Positions 21,136-31,368 of a DNA stretch of 64,000 bases are shown here, in pieces. The notes beneath the pieces were generated by a model. That model saw nothing but the letters and a program-made list of their open reading frames with translations, made no database searches and was not told where the DNA came from. Within the stretch, counting starts at the first letter, position 1. Every line of letters starts with the position of its first letter. Where the stretch lies: positions 1 to 64,000 of the forward strand of contig CALFVX010000017.1 of assembly GCA_937928765.1 (NCBI GenBank), written 5' to 3'. This stretch comes from an uncultured Endomicrobiia bacterium (GTDB lineage Bacteria; Elusimicrobiota; Endomicrobiia; DTEH01). A program made the translations under genes and the position numbers.

Positions 21136-22680
21136 TCATTTAATATATGAAATATAAATCTGTCTTCCATCACGAATAATATCAAATACAATACCTTTTT
21201 TAAGATTTATATCTTTTACTATTTTTTTAAAATCTTGTATGTTTTGTATCCTTTGTTGGTTCACTGCAACAATTACATCTCTTTCAACTAAACCTATATC
21301 TTCATAATCTTTACCATCATAATTAACCTTTACTACAAAAACACCATTAATATCGTCTGAAATTCTAAGTTTTTCTTTTAAATCTTTTGTGAGGTCCATA
21401 AATTCATAACCTAACCATATAAACCTTCCTTCTTTCATCTGCTTATTTTCAGTAATTTTAGTTGGTTCCTCTGGAAGTTCACCCAAAACCACTGATAAAA
21501 AAATTTCTTTATTATCTCTAAAAATTTTTAGTTCTATTTTTTCTTTTGGTGCTAAAGAGGTAATTATATCCTGAAGTTCTTGAGTAGAATTTATTTCTAA
21601 AACTTTATTTTTTGCTTTCACACTTAATATTATATCTCCACGTTTAAGTCCTGCTTTTTCAGCAGGCGTGTTTTCTAAAACTCTGTTTATTAAAACACCT
21701 TGTTTCTTTCTTAACCCAAACTGGTTCGCAATAGCTTCGTCTACTGCAATAATTTCTACACCTAACCATCCACGAGTAACTTTACCTTTATGTATTAAAT
21801 CATCTAATATTTCTTTAGCACGATTACTCGGTATTGCAAATCCTATACCTGCAAAAACTCCAGTTGGTGCATATATAGCAGTATTAATTCCAATAACTTC
21901 TCCATTCAAATTTACTAAAGGACCGCCAGAATTTCCTCTATTTATTGCAGCATCTGTTTGAATAAAATCTTTATATTCTCTATTTTCTACTCTAACTCTT
22001 TGCCTCACTGCAGAAATAATCCCAAAAGTTACTGTTTGTTCAAGACCAAATGGCGAACCTATTGCAAAAACCCACTCTCCAATACGAATCTTGTCTGAAT
22101 CTCCAAGTTTTGCATATACCAAATTTTTTGCATTAATTTTTACTACAGCAAGGTCTGTACGAGAATCTCGGCCTACAACTTTACCTTTAAATTCTTTATT
22201 AACACCATCAATGTTAACTATAACCTTAATTTCAGTCGCATCTTTTATAACATGTTCATTTGTAAGAATATATCCGTCAGGAGAAATTATTACTCCACTA
22301 CCACCGCCTTCTGCTTTATATTGTCTATATCTTCTTTGAGGTTGTCTTTTAGGCCTTGGTATATCAAACTCAAAAAATTCTCTAAAAAATTCTTCAAATG
22401 GATCACCAAAATAAAAATTTGGTATCTCAACTTCGTATGTATACACAGTTGTAATACTTACCACTGCAGGTTTTACTTGCTGAATAACTTCAACAAACGT
22501 TTGTTGTAAAGAATAAAAATCTTGCTGTTGTAATGGTTTATTAACAAGAGTTATTGACTTAGAGGGTTGTTTTGTATAAAAAGGTTTAATTATTGGATTG
22601 CCTGAGATTAAAATTATACCTAAAAATAAAACTAAGATTATAATTCCTAGTTTAAAAAATTCTTTTTTCATATGTTTCAT
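21136..22680 (-). CDS. degP: DegP/HtrA-type periplasmic serine protease with PDZ domains
   Basis: Triad contexts YILTNEHVIKDA, RDSRTDLAVVKI, NRGNSGGPLVNL; PDZ domain(s). Confidence 0.95.
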   Translation of the reverse strand: MKHMKKEFFKLGIIILVLFLGIILISGNPIIKPFYTKQPSKSITLVNKPLQQQDFYSLQQTFVEVIQQVKPAVVSITTVYTYEVEIPNFYFGDPFEEFFREFFEFDIPRPKRQPQRRYRQYKAEGGGSGVIISPDGYILTNEHVIKDATEIKVIVNIDGVNKEFKGKVVGRDSRTDLAVVKINAKNLVYAKLGDSDKIRIGEWVFAIGSPFGLEQTVTFGIISAVRQRVRVENREYKDFIQTDAAINRGNSGGPLVNLNGEVIGINTAIYAPTGVFAGIGFAIPSNRAKEILDDLIHKGKVTRGWLGVEIIAVDEAIANQFGLRKKQGVLINRVLENTPAEKAGLKRGDIILSVKAKNKVLEINSTQELQDIITSLAPKEKIELKIFRDNKEIFLSVVLGELPEEPTKITENKQMKEGRFIWLGYEFMDLTKDLKEKLRISDDINGVFVVKVNYDGKDYEDIGLVERDVIVAVNQQRIQNIQDFKKIVKDINLKKGIVFDIIRDGRQIYISYIK

Positions 22681-22735
22681 TTATCCTTTCTAAAATAAAT
22701 ATAATTTTAGGTTATATAAAATATTTAATTTAAAA

Positions 22736-24028
22736 TCAATATTCTATTATCCTTCTTGGTGTCCAACAAGGAGTATATGAATTCCCTTTGATGTTAGCTA
22801 CTCTTCTTTGATTGGAACCATCTAAAAACATAGTATAAAGTTCCCATCTACCACTACGATTTGATGAAAAAACTATAAATCTTCCATCAATAGAAAAATA
22901 TGGATTTTCATTACTTGAAGAATCTTGTGTTAATCTATAATATTCATTTTTTGCTATATCATAAAGATAAATATCAAAAACACCCTTTTCTCCTTGCATA
23001 TTAAAAACAATTTTATCCCCTTTTGGAGACCATACCGGTGAGCTTGAATATCTTTCTGTAGGTAACCTTCTAATACTGCTGCCATCAATGTTAGCGATAT
23101 ATATCTGAGGTATTCCTATGCGGTCAGAAACAAAAACAATTTCTCTACCATTAGGTGAAAAATAACCTGCAACATCAAAGTTGTTTCCATAAGTTATTCG
23201 TTTAAGTAATTTTGTATTAATATTCATAATATACATATTTGGTGAATGTTTTGCCTTTGTTAAAGTAATTATAATATTTTCTAAATCAGGCGACCAGTTG
23301 GCTGTGACATTTAATCCTTGAAATATAGACAAAGCTTGTTTATTTTTTCCTTCTATATCCATAATATATAAATCCGGATTTCTATGTTTATATGTTGTAT
23401 ATATGATTTTTTTACCATCTGGTGAAACACGAGGATATATATTTATACTTTTGTCATTTGTAAGTTGTTTCAAATTATAACCATCATAATCAATAATATA
23501 AATCTCTTTATATCCGCTAGAATCGTTTACAAAAACAATTTGTGTAGTAGCAATGCCATATTCTCCTGTAAATATATAAACAATATTGTCTGAAAACAGA
23601 TGAGATACATATCTTAAATCTTTACTTTTAAATTTTTTCTCATAGATTTTTTCAGTTGTTGAAACATCATACATTGTACCTAACAAAATATATTCCCCAT
23701 CTTCATATTTCATTTCACCACATACAACAACATCAATCCCGTATTTTTGCCATTTTTCTGATATTACTCTATTAGGTAAATACTGCCATCCAGGTTCTAC
23801 AATATTAAATAACCTTGTAAACATCAAATCATCTCTTACAACTTGTTGAATTTGTTCTGCAGATTTAAAATCAGTTAATGTTTTACTAACAAATTTAGAA
23901 ATTCCTATATTTATTCTTTTACCTGCTTTAACTGCTTGAATGTAAACATCTACTCCACTAAAAAGTGTGGTATAATAAAAAATAAAAACTTTAAGTAAAA
24001 TAAAAAACCTTTTCTTTAAAAAAACCAT
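22736..24028 (-). CDS. tolB: Tol-Pal system protein TolB
   Basis: N-terminal TolB domain and beta-propeller repeats (INIYPRVSPDGKKIIYTTYKHRNPDLYIMDIEGKNKQALS). Confidence 0.92.
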   Translation of the reverse strand: MVFLKKRFFILLKVFIFYYTTLFSGVDVYIQAVKAGKRINIGISKFVSKTLTDFKSAEQIQQVVRDDLMFTRLFNIVEPGWQYLPNRVISEKWQKYGIDVVVCGEMKYEDGEYILLGTMYDVSTTEKIYEKKFKSKDLRYVSHLFSDNIVYIFTGEYGIATTQIVFVNDSSGYKEIYIIDYDGYNLKQLTNDKSINIYPRVSPDGKKIIYTTYKHRNPDLYIMDIEGKNKQALSIFQGLNVTANWSPDLENIIITLTKAKHSPNMYIMNINTKLLKRITYGNNFDVAGYFSPNGREIVFVSDRIGIPQIYIANIDGSSIRRLPTERYSSSPVWSPKGDKIVFNMQGEKGVFDIYLYDIAKNEYYRLTQDSSSNENPYFSIDGRFIVFSSNRSGRWELYTMFLDGSNQRRVANIKGNSYTPCWTPRRIIEY

Positions 24029-24057
24029 TTATTTTTTCTCCTTGTTTTTTTAAATTC

Positions 24058-24684
24058 TTATTCTTTATACTTAAATTCAAAATACACACCTAAATAATCT
24101 TCCTTAAATCCTTCAGGCAATGGTGGAAATGGTGCAGAAACTTCTACTGCTCTTAGACAAATATTATCATAAAATCTATTTTTTGATGATTCTTTAATAT
24201 GCAACTCTTTAATTTCTCCTGAACGAATAATTTTAAAATAAACAACTGTTTTTAACTCACCTGAATAATTCTGTGACCATACCCAATTTTCTACAATCTT
24301 TTTCCTAATCTGGTTTACATAATATGAAAAAGGAAATTTGGCTGTTTCTAAAGACAAAGATGGTAAAGTTGTTGGTTGTGATTCTATTTTTGTAGTTTCT
24401 TGTAAATTTTTTTCTTCTATTTTTTTAACTTCTTGTTTTTTATGTTTTTTTACTTTTTTAGGAATTATAATTTCTTCTTTTTTTTGTATCTGTTGTGGAA
24501 TCTTTTCTTCAATTTGTTTTTCTACAGACGGAAGTGTTATAAGTTCTACTGGGAAAGAAATTACTATTGGTCTACTTCTTGGTATAAATTTTACTCCTGA
24601 AAGCAATAAAAAATGGATTATACAAGAAAGTAAAAAAGATATTTTTATCCTTAAAGAATCTATCATACATAATTTTTTACACAA
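24058..24684 (-). CDS. TonB/TolA-like C-terminal domain energy-transducing protein
   Basis: N-terminal TM, Lys/Glu/Pro-rich linker, TonB_C-like VYFKIIRSGEIKELHIKESSKNRFYDNICLRAVEVSAPFPPLPEGF. Confidence 0.85.
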   Translation of the reverse strand: MCKKLCMIDSLRIKISFLLSCIIHFLLLSGVKFIPRSRPIVISFPVELITLPSVEKQIEEKIPQQIQKKEEIIIPKKVKKHKKQEVKKIEEKNLQETTKIESQPTTLPSLSLETAKFPFSYYVNQIRKKIVENWVWSQNYSGELKTVVYFKIIRSGEIKELHIKESSKNRFYDNICLRAVEVSAPFPPLPEGFKEDYLGVYFEFKYKE

Positions 24685-25380
24685 CTATTCTGATGATAAA
24701 AGTTCTTTTGTTTCTTTACTGTTAGGATAATTTTTTTTTATATAATTAAAAATTTCTTTTGCTTGGTTATCCATTTGAAGATATTGAAAACATAAACCTT
24801 TTTTGTATAACATTGAAACAAGAAATTCATCTTTTTGATATTTTGCTAAATACTCATCTATAATTTTAATACATTCTTGATATTGTTTTTTTGCATAGTA
24901 AGAATCTGCTAAATAATAATATGCTTTATTAGAAAGTTCACTATCTGGATATCTTGAAAGATAATCTTTAAACCCTCTAACTGCTAAATCGTACAATCCT
25001 CTTGAATAGTCATTGTATGCAATGTTAAAAAATTCTGTAGGTGAAGGTAAAATTGGCATATCAACTTTTGGCAATTGTTTAGACAAAATATCCATTCTTT
25101 GTGTTAAACTTGAATGAATATCATCCATTTTTTGTGCTAAAAATGACATTTTGTATTTATTTTCTTCAAGTTTTTCGGTATAAATTTGTAGATTAGAATC
25201 AAGTTGTTTCATTTGAAGATTTAGTTCAGCTTGATTTCTTCTTATTGTTTGCATCTCTGATCTTAAAAGAGAAATCTCTTCTTTTAACAAAACTATATCG
25301 TTTGAAGTGGCAACACAACTATAAAAAATTGTACTAAAGAATAAAAAGTAAATTATAATAAATACATATTTTCTTATCAT
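24685..25380 (-). CDS. CpoB/YbgF-like TPR protein of the Tol-Pal cluster
   Basis: Signal peptide, coiled coil, TPRs (FNIAYNDYSRGLYDLAVRGFKDYLSRYPDSELSNKAYYYLADSYY). Confidence 0.88.
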   Translation of the reverse strand: MIRKYVFIIIYFLFFSTIFYSCVATSNDIVLLKEEISLLRSEMQTIRRNQAELNLQMKQLDSNLQIYTEKLEENKYKMSFLAQKMDDIHSSLTQRMDILSKQLPKVDMPILPSPTEFFNIAYNDYSRGLYDLAVRGFKDYLSRYPDSELSNKAYYYLADSYYAKKQYQECIKIIDEYLAKYQKDEFLVSMLYKKGLCFQYLQMDNQAKEIFNYIKKNYPNSKETKELLSSE

Positions 25381-25889
25381 TTCTTAACTCTAACTTTTGT
25401 TTCAACTCTACGGTTAGGTTTGCATAGAGGAGAATCTGGAGGAGCAACATTTTTGTTTATGGGTTTTTCTTCTCCATATGAAACTGTAGCTATTCTTCCT
25501 GAAGGAATACCTAAGTTTACATAATAATCTTTTACAATTGATGCACGTTTTTGTCCTAAGGCTAAATTGTATTCATTCGAGCCGCATTCGCAACAATGCC
25601 CTTCTATTAAAACCTCATATTGTGGATTTTCCATCAAAAATTTTGCATTTTTTTGTAAAATATTTTTTGCTTCTTCAGTAAGATAAAACTTGTCAAATTC
25701 AAAATATACATTTTTTAATTCTTCAATAGATACAAAATCCTCTCCTGTACGAATATCTGGTTCTTCTGTTGTTATTTCTTTTTCATATTGAGGTTTTTCT
25801 ACTACTGGAGGTTTTACTTTTTTAGGACAACCAAAAAATGAAATAACTAAAATTAAAGCAATAAATTTAAGCATTTTTAAGTTTTTCAT
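25377..25889 (-). CDS. pal: Peptidoglycan-associated lipoprotein
   Basis: Lipobox SFFGC; OmpA domain (NVYFEFDKFYLTEEA; IEGHCCECGSNEYNLALGQKRASIVKDYYVNLGI). Confidence 0.93.
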   Translation of the reverse strand: MKNLKMLKFIALILVISFFGCPKKVKPPVVEKPQYEKEITTEEPDIRTGEDFVSIEELKNVYFEFDKFYLTEEAKNILQKNAKFLMENPQYEVLIEGHCCECGSNEYNLALGQKRASIVKDYYVNLGIPSGRIATVSYGEEKPINKNVAPPDSPLCKPNRRVETKVRVKK

Positions 25890-26019
25890 AAATTATAACC
25901 CTCCTTTTAGTAATAATTATTGTAGTAATAAAATTATATTTTTTGGTGTTCTATTTTAATAATAAAAAAACTAATATTTTTCAATATATTAAAAAAAATT
26001 TATTATTATAAACTTAAAC

Positions 26020-26093
26020 CGCCCCTAACAGGACTTGAACCTGTAACCGTCTGGTTCGAAGCCAGCTGCTCTATCCAATTGAGCTATAGGGGC
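26020..26093 (-). tRNA. tRNA-Arg (anticodon TCG)
   Basis: Minus-strand GCCCCTATAGCTCAATTGGATAGAGCAGCTGGCTTCGAACCAGACGGTTACAGGTTCAAGTCCTGTTAGGGGCG; anticodon loop CTTCGAA; CCA not encoded. Confidence 0.93.
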
Positions 26094-26106
26094 GGTAAAG
26101 TATCAA

Positions 26107-26865
26107 TTATTGCTCTTCTGCATTAATAACTATATTTATTTTGCTTCCTTTTGAAACTAAACTTCCAGCTTTAGGCGTTTGAGAAAGAATTATATCAAAC
26201 TCTTTATTTTCATCACAGACTTTTTTTATATTACCAATAACCAAGCTTTGTAATTCAACAATTTTTTTTGCTTCAATTAATGTTTTACCCACAATATTTG
26301 GAACTTTAACTTTTTCAACTACAGGAGAACCTTTGCTTAATAAAATATTTATTTTCGTATTTTTTTTAACTTCAACTGCTTGTGGTGGTTCTGTATCAAC
26401 TACGTTTTCTTTCTCAACTTCAGAAGAATAAACTTCTTTTACTTCTCCTATCTGTAATCCTATCTCTGACAAAATCTTTTTTGCTTCTTCAAGTGATTTA
26501 GATTTTAAATTAGGAATTTTTACTAAAGAAATTCCTCTTGAAACGATTAAATTTATTATGCTATTTTTTCTGACTAAACTTTTAGGAAGTGGTGTTTGAG
26601 AAACTATTTTTCCTGAAGCAATATTTTCTGATTCTTCTTCTGCTATAATATCATATTTAAGATCTAACTTACTAATAATACTGATTGCTTCTGAAACAGA
26701 TAAATTTCTTACATCTGGTGTTCTTACTAAAAAATATTTTTTTTCAACTTGTGGAAATATATAAAAATAAGTAAAAAAAGATACACAAAATGATACAATG
26801 ATTGATATCAATATAACAATTAAAACACTTAATCCTCTTGATGCTTGTTTAATTTCTTCGCTCAT
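26107..26865 (-). CDS. PASTA-domain protein with single N-terminal TM, no kinase domain
   Basis: Three PASTA repeats (VRTPDVRNLSVSEAISIISKLDL; VKIPNLKSKSLEEAKKILSEIGL; VKVPNIVGKTLIEAKKIVELQSL). Confidence 0.9.
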   Translation of the reverse strand: MSEEIKQASRGLSVLIVILISIIVSFCVSFFTYFYIFPQVEKKYFLVRTPDVRNLSVSEAISIISKLDLKYDIIAEEESENIASGKIVSQTPLPKSLVRKNSIINLIVSRGISLVKIPNLKSKSLEEAKKILSEIGLQIGEVKEVYSSEVEKENVVDTEPPQAVEVKKNTKINILLSKGSPVVEKVKVPNIVGKTLIEAKKIVELQSLVIGNIKKVCDENKEFDIILSQTPKAGSLVSKGSKINIVINAEEQ

Positions 26866-26896
26866 AATTCAACCTCCTTTAAACTAAACAATCTTC

Positions 26897-28948
26897 TTAT
26901 TTTCCTAAAATAATTTCTATTCTACGGTTTTGTGCTCTACCATATTTTGATTTATTTGATGCAATAGGTCTTTCTTCACCACACCCTTTTGCTTCAAGCA
27001 AATTTTCTTGGAGTCCTAATTCTTTTACAAAATAAGAATAAACCGCCCACGCATATTTTGATGATCTTGCTTTATTTTCTTTATCATCACCTACAGAATC
27101 TGTATGACCTTCAATAATAATGTTTTTATCTTTAAATTTTGTTTTTATTATTTCACCTAAAGAATTAAGTGATTGTTTCATATCTGGATTTATTTCTGTT
27201 GTATTTTTAATAAATAATTCGTCTGTAGAATAAATTACTACTATTCCTCTTTTATCTATAATAACCTTTGCTGCTTCAATATAAAATAAAACTTCTTCTT
27301 TTTCTACGACTTTTTCAACAATCTTTTCTGGTTTTTTAGGTGCAATATATACATTAAATTTTTCTTCTTTTATACTTTTATTTCCTGCTTTATCTTTAAC
27401 AGAACACAGAATTTTATATACACCATTGGGTACAACTTCTTTATATATTTCATCTTTACCATCCCAAAGAAAATTTACCTCAAAATCTTTTTGTAATGGT
27501 TGTAGTTGTATCGTTTTGTAAGTATAAACCTTTTTATCATCAACTGTTAATATATTAACATTAAAACTTTCTATAGGATTTTCATCCATTATATAAATAT
27601 TAAATTTTATATCATCATTATTTCCATCTCCGTCAGGAGAAAAGGTTGTTGTTGAAAGTTGAATTTTTATAAGTGGTGGCGCCGTATCTACTACAAAAAA
27701 TTCTTTTTGTGAAGTGTATATTATTACCTCTTCTTCTGCATCATCTCTTAATACAAATTCTACACTATATTTTCCATCTTTTAATGTTTCACCAGATAAA
27801 TCTTTAGCATCGTAGGTATAAAAACTATCTATAATATTTTTTGCTGAAGTTGATTTTATAACCTTCACAACTTTATTTTTATCATCTTTGATTACATAAT
27901 TTAACAGCGTTATATTTGTAAATGTAGAAACATTATGTCTAAAAAAAATATTGTCTAAATATCCATCTTCGTTAGGAGAAAAATAATATGGTTCAACAGT
28001 AAGTTTTGCTTGAAGATTTACTGTTGGTTTTTCTTTCCTTACAGAAACAAATTTGTAATATACTCCTATATTATGTGTTGTTCCTAAAACAGAATTTGGT
28101 AAATATGAATAATCTATACCAAAACTACCAATTCTTAAACTAAATCCTGCTGTGAAAAATGATATATTATCATAAATACCAAGTTTTGTTTTCTCATCAT
28201 CGTAAACATAACCTGCTCTTAATCCTAAAACATTTGATCCCCAATGTTCTATACCAAAACTATAAATTATTTTATTAGTTTTATAATCAACTTTTGCTGA
28301 AGTAAGTAAACTAAATTCTGTTTCTTGTTGTGGCATACTTAAGGTTAACTTTGTGCCTACATTATAATTTGTAGGGATAGAATATCTCTCAGAAATATTG
28401 TAATTTTCCAAACTACAAGAAATACTAAAAATATCATTTGATGTCTTTAATAAAAATCCTGTATCATATAATAAAACAGTATCTTCTTCATTATATATTT
28501 TTTCATTAACATATTTAACACCAAAACCAAAACTTAAATTTTCTGATATTTTTAAAGACAAAGAATTGTTTATTAAAAAAGAAGTGGCTGTAAAATTACC
28601 TAAATTTTTATAATTTTTTATAATAGGAATATCAGAAGTAGAAAACATCTTTCCTGTGATACCTACTCCTATTTTCCCTAACGGAAGAACTAAAGATAAT
28701 TGTTGAATTTTGCTTTCTAAAAAATAAATCTGATATGCTAAAGATAGTTCATAATTAGGACAAAACACTCCTACTGCAGGATTATAAAACAATCCTTCTG
28801 ATGTATTATACATTGAGACAAAGCTTCCTGCAACACCAGATGCTCTAACTCCTGATGGTATTGACAAAAAATCAAAATTGTAGTTACTAAAAGATATAGA
28901 TATTAAAAATATAGAAGATAAAAGATTTATTATAAAAATTTTTCTCAT
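26897..28948 (-). CDS. Outer-membrane PorV-like barrel + FlgD-like Ig domains + C-terminal OmpA domain
   Basis: N-terminal SIPSGVRASGVAGSFVSMYNTSEGLFYNPA; YYFSPNEDGYLDNIFF and TTFSPDGDGNNDDIKF; C-terminal IIEGHTDSVGDDKENKARSSKYAWAVYSYFVKELG. Confidence 0.85.
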   Translation of the reverse strand: MRKIFIINLLSSIFLISISFSNYNFDFLSIPSGVRASGVAGSFVSMYNTSEGLFYNPAVGVFCPNYELSLAYQIYFLESKIQQLSLVLPLGKIGVGITGKMFSTSDIPIIKNYKNLGNFTATSFLINNSLSLKISENLSFGFGVKYVNEKIYNEEDTVLLYDTGFLLKTSNDIFSISCSLENYNISERYSIPTNYNVGTKLTLSMPQQETEFSLLTSAKVDYKTNKIIYSFGIEHWGSNVLGLRAGYVYDDEKTKLGIYDNISFFTAGFSLRIGSFGIDYSYLPNSVLGTTHNIGVYYKFVSVRKEKPTVNLQAKLTVEPYYFSPNEDGYLDNIFFRHNVSTFTNITLLNYVIKDDKNKVVKVIKSTSAKNIIDSFYTYDAKDLSGETLKDGKYSVEFVLRDDAEEEVIIYTSQKEFFVVDTAPPLIKIQLSTTTFSPDGDGNNDDIKFNIYIMDENPIESFNVNILTVDDKKVYTYKTIQLQPLQKDFEVNFLWDGKDEIYKEVVPNGVYKILCSVKDKAGNKSIKEEKFNVYIAPKKPEKIVEKVVEKEEVLFYIEAAKVIIDKRGIVVIYSTDELFIKNTTEINPDMKQSLNSLGEIIKTKFKDKNIIIEGHTDSVGDDKENKARSSKYAWAVYSYFVKELGLQENLLEAKGCGEERPIASNKSKYGRAQNRRIEIILGK

Positions 28949-28976
28949 TATATAAAACTCCTAAAATAAAATTTCT

Positions 28977-29693
28977 CTATTTATCCACAATAGCAATAAA
29001 TTTTGAAATTGAAGAATTGCCTTCAACAATTAACGAAACAATATACAATCCTTTAGTAACAACTTCACCATTTTCATTTTTACCATCCCAGTCTATTGTA
29101 TAAAGCATATCTTTAATTGCAACAGTATCTGCAAGTTTTCTTATTGGTTTACCTGAAAGTGTAAAAATATAAATTTTTACTGGAAAATCTTTATCTTTTA
29201 TCAAATATCTTATCTTAGTAATCTCACCATTTTTAGGACAAAATGGGTTGTTGTAATCAATTTCTAAAGAAATATTATCTTTCAAGCTTACTGCTGATTC
29301 TGTAGTAAAAAACTTATCATTAATTGTTTTTGTATCTGCTAAGATATCATATATTGATAATAACAAAAAATAAGTTGTATTTTCTATAAGAAAACTTTTA
29401 GGAATTTCTTCTCTTACCATATAATTTATAGTATTTTCTGTATTCGTACTACTTAACAAATACCATATTGTGTTACCTGAAAATAAATTTTGTGTAGATG
29501 TTGCAAGTTTTATCTCGTAATATGTGATAACATCATATTTTGTGTATTCAAAAAATACAACAGGATCTCTATTTTTTATCATAACATTAAAATTATTTGA
29601 TGAACCATCAACACCATATGAAATTATCTCTAACGAATATAATGTACTAGCAAAAAAAATTGCTATTAAAAAATATATTATTAGTTTTTTCAT
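28977..29693 (-). CDS. Secreted protein with C-terminal FlgD-like domain
   Basis: NGEITKIRYLIKDKDFPVKIYIFTLSGKPIRKL...IDWDGKNENGEVVTKGLYIVSLIVEG; start at MKKLIIYFLIAIFF preferred over 29777. Confidence 0.7.
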   Translation of the reverse strand: MKKLIIYFLIAIFFASTLYSLEIISYGVDGSSNNFNVMIKNRDPVVFFEYTKYDVITYYEIKLATSTQNLFSGNTIWYLLSSTNTENTINYMVREEIPKSFLIENTTYFLLLSIYDILADTKTINDKFFTTESAVSLKDNISLEIDYNNPFCPKNGEITKIRYLIKDKDFPVKIYIFTLSGKPIRKLADTVAIKDMLYTIDWDGKNENGEVVTKGLYIVSLIVEGNSSISKFIAIVDK

Positions 29694-30718
29694 AAATTTA
29701 AAACTTTTACTCCTTCTAAGATTATAAAATATAAGAAATACGAAATAATTAATGACAAAGGTATTGTTAAAATCCAAGTTAAAAATATATCTCTACTAAC
29801 AAGCCATTTTACTGCTTTAATTCTTTCTGCTGCACCTGTGCCCATAACTGAAGTAGTAACTACGTGTGTTGTTGACAAAGGTATACCTAATAAAGATGCA
29901 AGATATACAACTATAGTCGAGGTAACCTGTGCAGAAAAACCGTTTATATGTTTTATCCTATAAATATTCATACCAACAGTTTTTATCACACTTAAACCAC
30001 CAAACATTATACCTAAACTTATACTTAAAGCACACAACACTATTATCCATGAAGGAACAAAAAAATTTCCATCTTTTGGATAAGAAATTACTCCTAATAT
30101 CATAAGTCCAAAAGTTAAAATTCCAACATTGCGTTGACCATCATTAGAACCGTGTGCTAACGCACATCCTAAAGAGCTTATAATTTGTAAATTTTTATAA
30201 AAATTGTTTATTTTCAAAGTTGCTTTTCTAGATAAAAAATATGAAATTTTTGTTAGCAAATATGAAAATATGAAAGATATTATTGGTGCAAAAATTAACA
30301 TTGAAAAAATTTTTAATACATTACTCCACCTTACCACATTATACCCAAAAGCAGCAACACTGCTTCCAACAAACCCGCCTATCAAAGCATGTGATGCAGA
30401 AACAGGTATACCAAAAGTTGTACAAATTATGTTCCAAAATATAGAAGTTAATAATGTAGAAAATAAAATAATTATAGCATAACTGTTATCAAAAAAGATA
30501 TTTATCTCTACAATACCAACTGCTATTGTTTTTGCTACTTCTTTACCAAAAAAATATGTTCCTATAAACTCAAATATAGAAGCTAAAATTAACGCTTTTG
30601 TAGGAATCAACGCTCTAGTAGCAACAGGAATAGCAATAAGGTTAGCAGAATTATTATATCCATTTGAAAAACTAAAAATTAAACATAACAAAATTACTAT
30701 AATAATTAAAACTGACAT
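29690..30718 (-). CDS. PiT-family inorganic phosphate transporter
   Basis: FSNGYNNSANLIAIPVATRAL; GIPVSASHALIGGFVGSS; LAHGSNDGQRNVG; GIPLSTTHVVTTSVMGTGAA. Confidence 0.95.
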   Translation of the reverse strand: MSVLIIIVILLCLIFSFSNGYNNSANLIAIPVATRALIPTKALILASIFEFIGTYFFGKEVAKTIAVGIVEINIFFDNSYAIIILFSTLLTSIFWNIICTTFGIPVSASHALIGGFVGSSVAAFGYNVVRWSNVLKIFSMLIFAPIISFIFSYLLTKISYFLSRKATLKINNFYKNLQIISSLGCALAHGSNDGQRNVGILTFGLMILGVISYPKDGNFFVPSWIIVLCALSISLGIMFGGLSVIKTVGMNIYRIKHINGFSAQVTSTIVVYLASLLGIPLSTTHVVTTSVMGTGAAERIKAVKWLVSRDIFLTWILTIPLSLIISYFLYFIILEGVKVLNL

Positions 30719-30751
30719 AATTTTAAAAATTCAAAAATTAAAACACTTAAA

Positions 30752-31261
30752 TTATTTTTTTAACAACAGATCTTTTATTTTTTCTGCAAACAACTTTGCA
30801 GCAAAAGGGCCTGCTGCAGTAACAATTTTGCCATCAACCTCAACATCTTTTGCTGTATAGTTTACTCCAAATGATTTAATATTCTCAGCTTCAGAAGAAA
30901 ATACAGTAGCTTTTTTACCTTTTAAAACTCCTGCTTTAGCTAATATCATAGGAGCAATACATATAGCTGCTAAAACTTTGTTTTGTTTTACAGCTTCTTG
31001 TGCAATATTATGGGCTAATTTTTTATCAAAATATTCTGTTGCTCCAAAACCTCCTACAAAAATTATCACATCATAATCTTGTACTTTAATATCTTCTATT
31101 GTTTTATCAACCTCTATAGTGGCTCCTAACATACCTTTTGCTATTCCTTTGGAACTACTAAATGTATAAACTTCAAATCCTGATTCAATAAAAATCTCTT
31201 TTGGATGTAAGTATTCTTCATCACGAAAATTATTTTTTGCAATTATCATTGCTATCTTCAT
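30752..31261 (-). CDS. DJ-1/PfpI family protein
   Basis: DVIIFVGGFGATEYFDKKLAHNIAQEAVKQNKVLAAICIAPMILAKAGVLKGKKAT; start at MKIAMIIAKNN. Confidence 0.92.
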   Translation of the reverse strand: MKIAMIIAKNNFRDEEYLHPKEIFIESGFEVYTFSSSKGIAKGMLGATIEVDKTIEDIKVQDYDVIIFVGGFGATEYFDKKLAHNIAQEAVKQNKVLAAICIAPMILAKAGVLKGKKATVFSSEAENIKSFGVNYTAKDVEVDGKIVTAAGPFAAKLFAEKIKDLLLKK

Positions 31262-31368
31262 AATTTTTTTATCCTTCCTTGGGAAATATTTTTTTATTAG
31301 ATTTAGCTGAAACAAAAACTATTAAAATAATCATTAAAAATAAAATTATTTTTTTCATAATTTTTAAT

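Noticed and set aside
24338-24730. 130-codon plus-strand ORF
   Set aside because: Antisense to the TonB/TolA-like gene; mirrors its Lys/Glu-rich linker.
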